Shown: in pieces, positions 63,060 to 64,000 of the stretch
How positions within the stretch are numbered: position 1 is the stretch's first letter
How the letters are laid out: each line of letters begins with the position of its first letter
Origin: Qipengyuania sp. ABI-127-1
Lineage (GTDB): Bacteria > Pseudomonadota > Alphaproteobacteria > Sphingomonadales > Sphingomonadaceae
Direction of reading: 5' to 3'
NCBI GenBank assembly: GCA_022953095.1
Contig: JALJCR010000002.1
Span: forward strand, 186,001-250,000
Length of the DNA: 64,000 nucleotides
The notes under the pieces: model-generated
Seen by the model: the letters and a program-made list of their open reading frames with translations, nothing else
Database searches by the model: none
Told to the model about the DNA's origin: nothing
Position numbers and translations under genes: made by a program

Positions 63060-63506
63060 CTATGCCTTTTCGTTGCGTTTGGGGAGAGGGAGTCCATGCA
63101 GCGAAAGCGCATATTCCGCGCGCAGGGCCTGCACCGCATCACCCGCCGCGAAATTCAGGGCGGGCACCTCCATGCCTTCTATCAAGCGCAGCGCGACGTC
63201 CAGCGGATAGCGCGGGGCCTTCGGATCGAGCTGCAGGATCAGCGCCACGGGACCGCTGGCCACCGGCAGTTCGACGATCCCGACATTGCGCACTTCGATC
63301 ATTCCCCTTGTGTTGGGCGGGGGAGAGGCGGTGAGGAACCCGCCCTCGCGGGCGATGCTTACCGCGTCATCGCCCACCAACGTCGCCCCGCGGTCGATCA
63401 GCGCCAGTGCAAGCGCCGATTTCCCGGCTCCCGGAGGCCCCGCGATCAGCAACCCCCTGCCGCCGACGATCACGCCGGTGACATTGGCAAGGACAGTGGC
63501 GCTCAT
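63060..63506 (-). CDS. hprK: HPr kinase/phosphorylase, short form
   Basis: Short HprK of 148 residues, lacking the N-terminal domain of Gram-positive HprK, as in most alphaproteobacteria. Walker A GPPGAGKSALALALI near residue 24; GDDAVSIARE near residue 45 and the phosphorylation-site region VRNVGIVELPV near residue 75 follow. It would phosphorylate the serine of HPr. Start 63506 overlaps the sensor-kinase stop by four bases; rapZ follows 12 bases after its stop. Confidence 0.92.
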   Translation of the reverse strand: MSATVLANVTGVIVGGRGLLIAGPPGAGKSALALALIDRGATLVGDDAVSIAREGGFLTASPPPNTRGMIEVRNVGIVELPVASGPVALILQLDPKAPRYPLDVALRLIEGMEVPALNFAAGDAVQALRAEYALSLHGLPLPKRNEKA

Positions 63507-64000
63507 CGTTTCTGAGCGGCCGGCAGGCCGAGCTTGAGACACGCGCCGGATTCGCCGTCCTCACGCGATGCGGCGATCAGCGTACCGTCATGCGCTTCGG
63601 CAATCGTGCGCGCGATGGCGAGGCCGAGCCCCGAATGGTTTCCAAAATCCTCTTCCTCGGGCCGGTCGGAATGAAAGCGCTGGAAGACCTTTTCACGCTT
63701 TTCTTCCGGAATGCCCGGCCCTTCATCGCAGATTGCCAGCGTCACCCAATCGTCGCGGCGCGAAATGTCGGCCCAGATACGACCGTTCGGAGGCGAGAAG
63801 GAAACCGCATTGTCGAGCAGGTTCTGGATCACGCGTTCGAGCCGCACGGGAACGCCCATGACCCATACCGGCCGCTCGGCCCCGGATATCTCCAGCCTGC
63901 GCCCCTCATTCTCGTCGCGCGTCTCGCGGCTTTCGAAGATCGTACAGAGCAGTCGGGCCAGATCGACTCGCTCGAACTCGGTGCGCGACATTTCGGCATC
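63503..64000 (-). CDS. chvG: Sensor histidine kinase, ChvG type (5' part missing)
   Basis: C-terminal end of a membrane sensor kinase; 165 codons lie in the window and the rest is beyond the right edge. The HATPase domain shows VIQNLLDNAVSFSP (N box), CDEGPGIPEEKREKVFQRF (G1 and F box) and HSGLGLAIARTIAEAHDG (G2), ending AAQKR. The phospho-acceptor His is outside. Assigned to ChvG only because chvG-hprK-rapZ type neighbours are here. Confidence 0.85.
   Translation of the reverse strand, partial: DAEMSRTEFERVDLARLLCTIFESRETRDENEGRRLEISGAERPVWVMGVPVRLERVIQNLLDNAVSFSPPNGRIWADISRRDDWVTLAICDEGPGIPEEKREKVFQRFHSDRPEEEDFGNHSGLGLAIARTIAEAHDGTLIAASREDGESGACLKLGLPAAQKR

Overview
The window is about 64 kb of GC-rich chromosome from an alphaproteobacterium, most likely a sphingomonad (Sphingomonadales, probably Erythrobacteraceae). 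The main reasons are the complete dcw cluster ending in a very long FtsZ, the MurE DNPR motif of the meso-diaminopimelate type, the chvG-hprK-EIIA-HPr type neighbourhood with rapZ, a SerC of the alphaproteobacterial/archaeal type, GANTC sites at division-gene starts, and many lipoproteins and membrane proteins of sphingomonad style. I see no phage, transposase, integrase or CRISPR array. It reads as core chromosome decorated with REP-like palindromes.

Layout. 1-9.7 kb: a leucyl aminopeptidase cut by the left edge, a DUF3298-like lipoprotein, methionine aminopeptidase, the haem exporter pair ccmAB, pterin dehydratase, a minus-strand glycosylase/SDR/esterase group, a 2Fe-2S ferredoxin, cysteine synthase and a membrane protein/lipoprotein pair. 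9.7-29 kb: the dcw cluster mraZ-rsmH-ftsL-ftsI-murE-murF-mraY-murD-ftsW-murG-murC-murB-ddl-ftsQ-ftsA-ftsZ, all on the plus strand, with ten 4-base start/stop overlaps. It makes lipid II and the divisome from one tightly coupled transcript. A TPR-SPOR protein follows ftsZ. 30-38 kb: YbjN-like protein, Bax-inhibitor-1 family protein with a strong terminator, a polyproline lipoprotein, tRNA-Ala(CGC), a DUF429-like gene coupled to rarA, a PadR regulator with palindromic operator, a small membrane protein and a family 4 glycosyltransferase.

38-47 kb: serC (with a structured leader) and serA for serine synthesis, hisZ, a minus-strand aldo/keto reductase-trhO-GST group, purA and an L,D-transpeptidase. 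47-53 kb: an ECF-like sigma factor translationally coupled to a small membrane protein, divergent from a winged-helix regulator with a receiver-like front half; then a minus-strand argH-lptM-lysA-siroheme synthase operon, a divergent thioredoxin-like lipoprotein and tRNA-Val(TAC). 53-64 kb: asparaginase, a medium-chain reductase, truA and fmt facing recR and def, rmuC, an SpoU methyltransferase and finally the HPr/EIIA/RapZ/HprK/ChvG regulatory PTS block, cut by the right edge inside the sensor kinase.

No convincing unknown defence or mobile system was found. The most unusual items are two long hairpin elements sharing a 15-base loop, a siroheme synthase carrying what looks like a methyltransferase remnant, the sigma factor/membrane protein/pseudo-receiver regulator locus, the serC leader hairpin that covers the ribosome binding site, and a stretch of atypical codon use inside rmuC.
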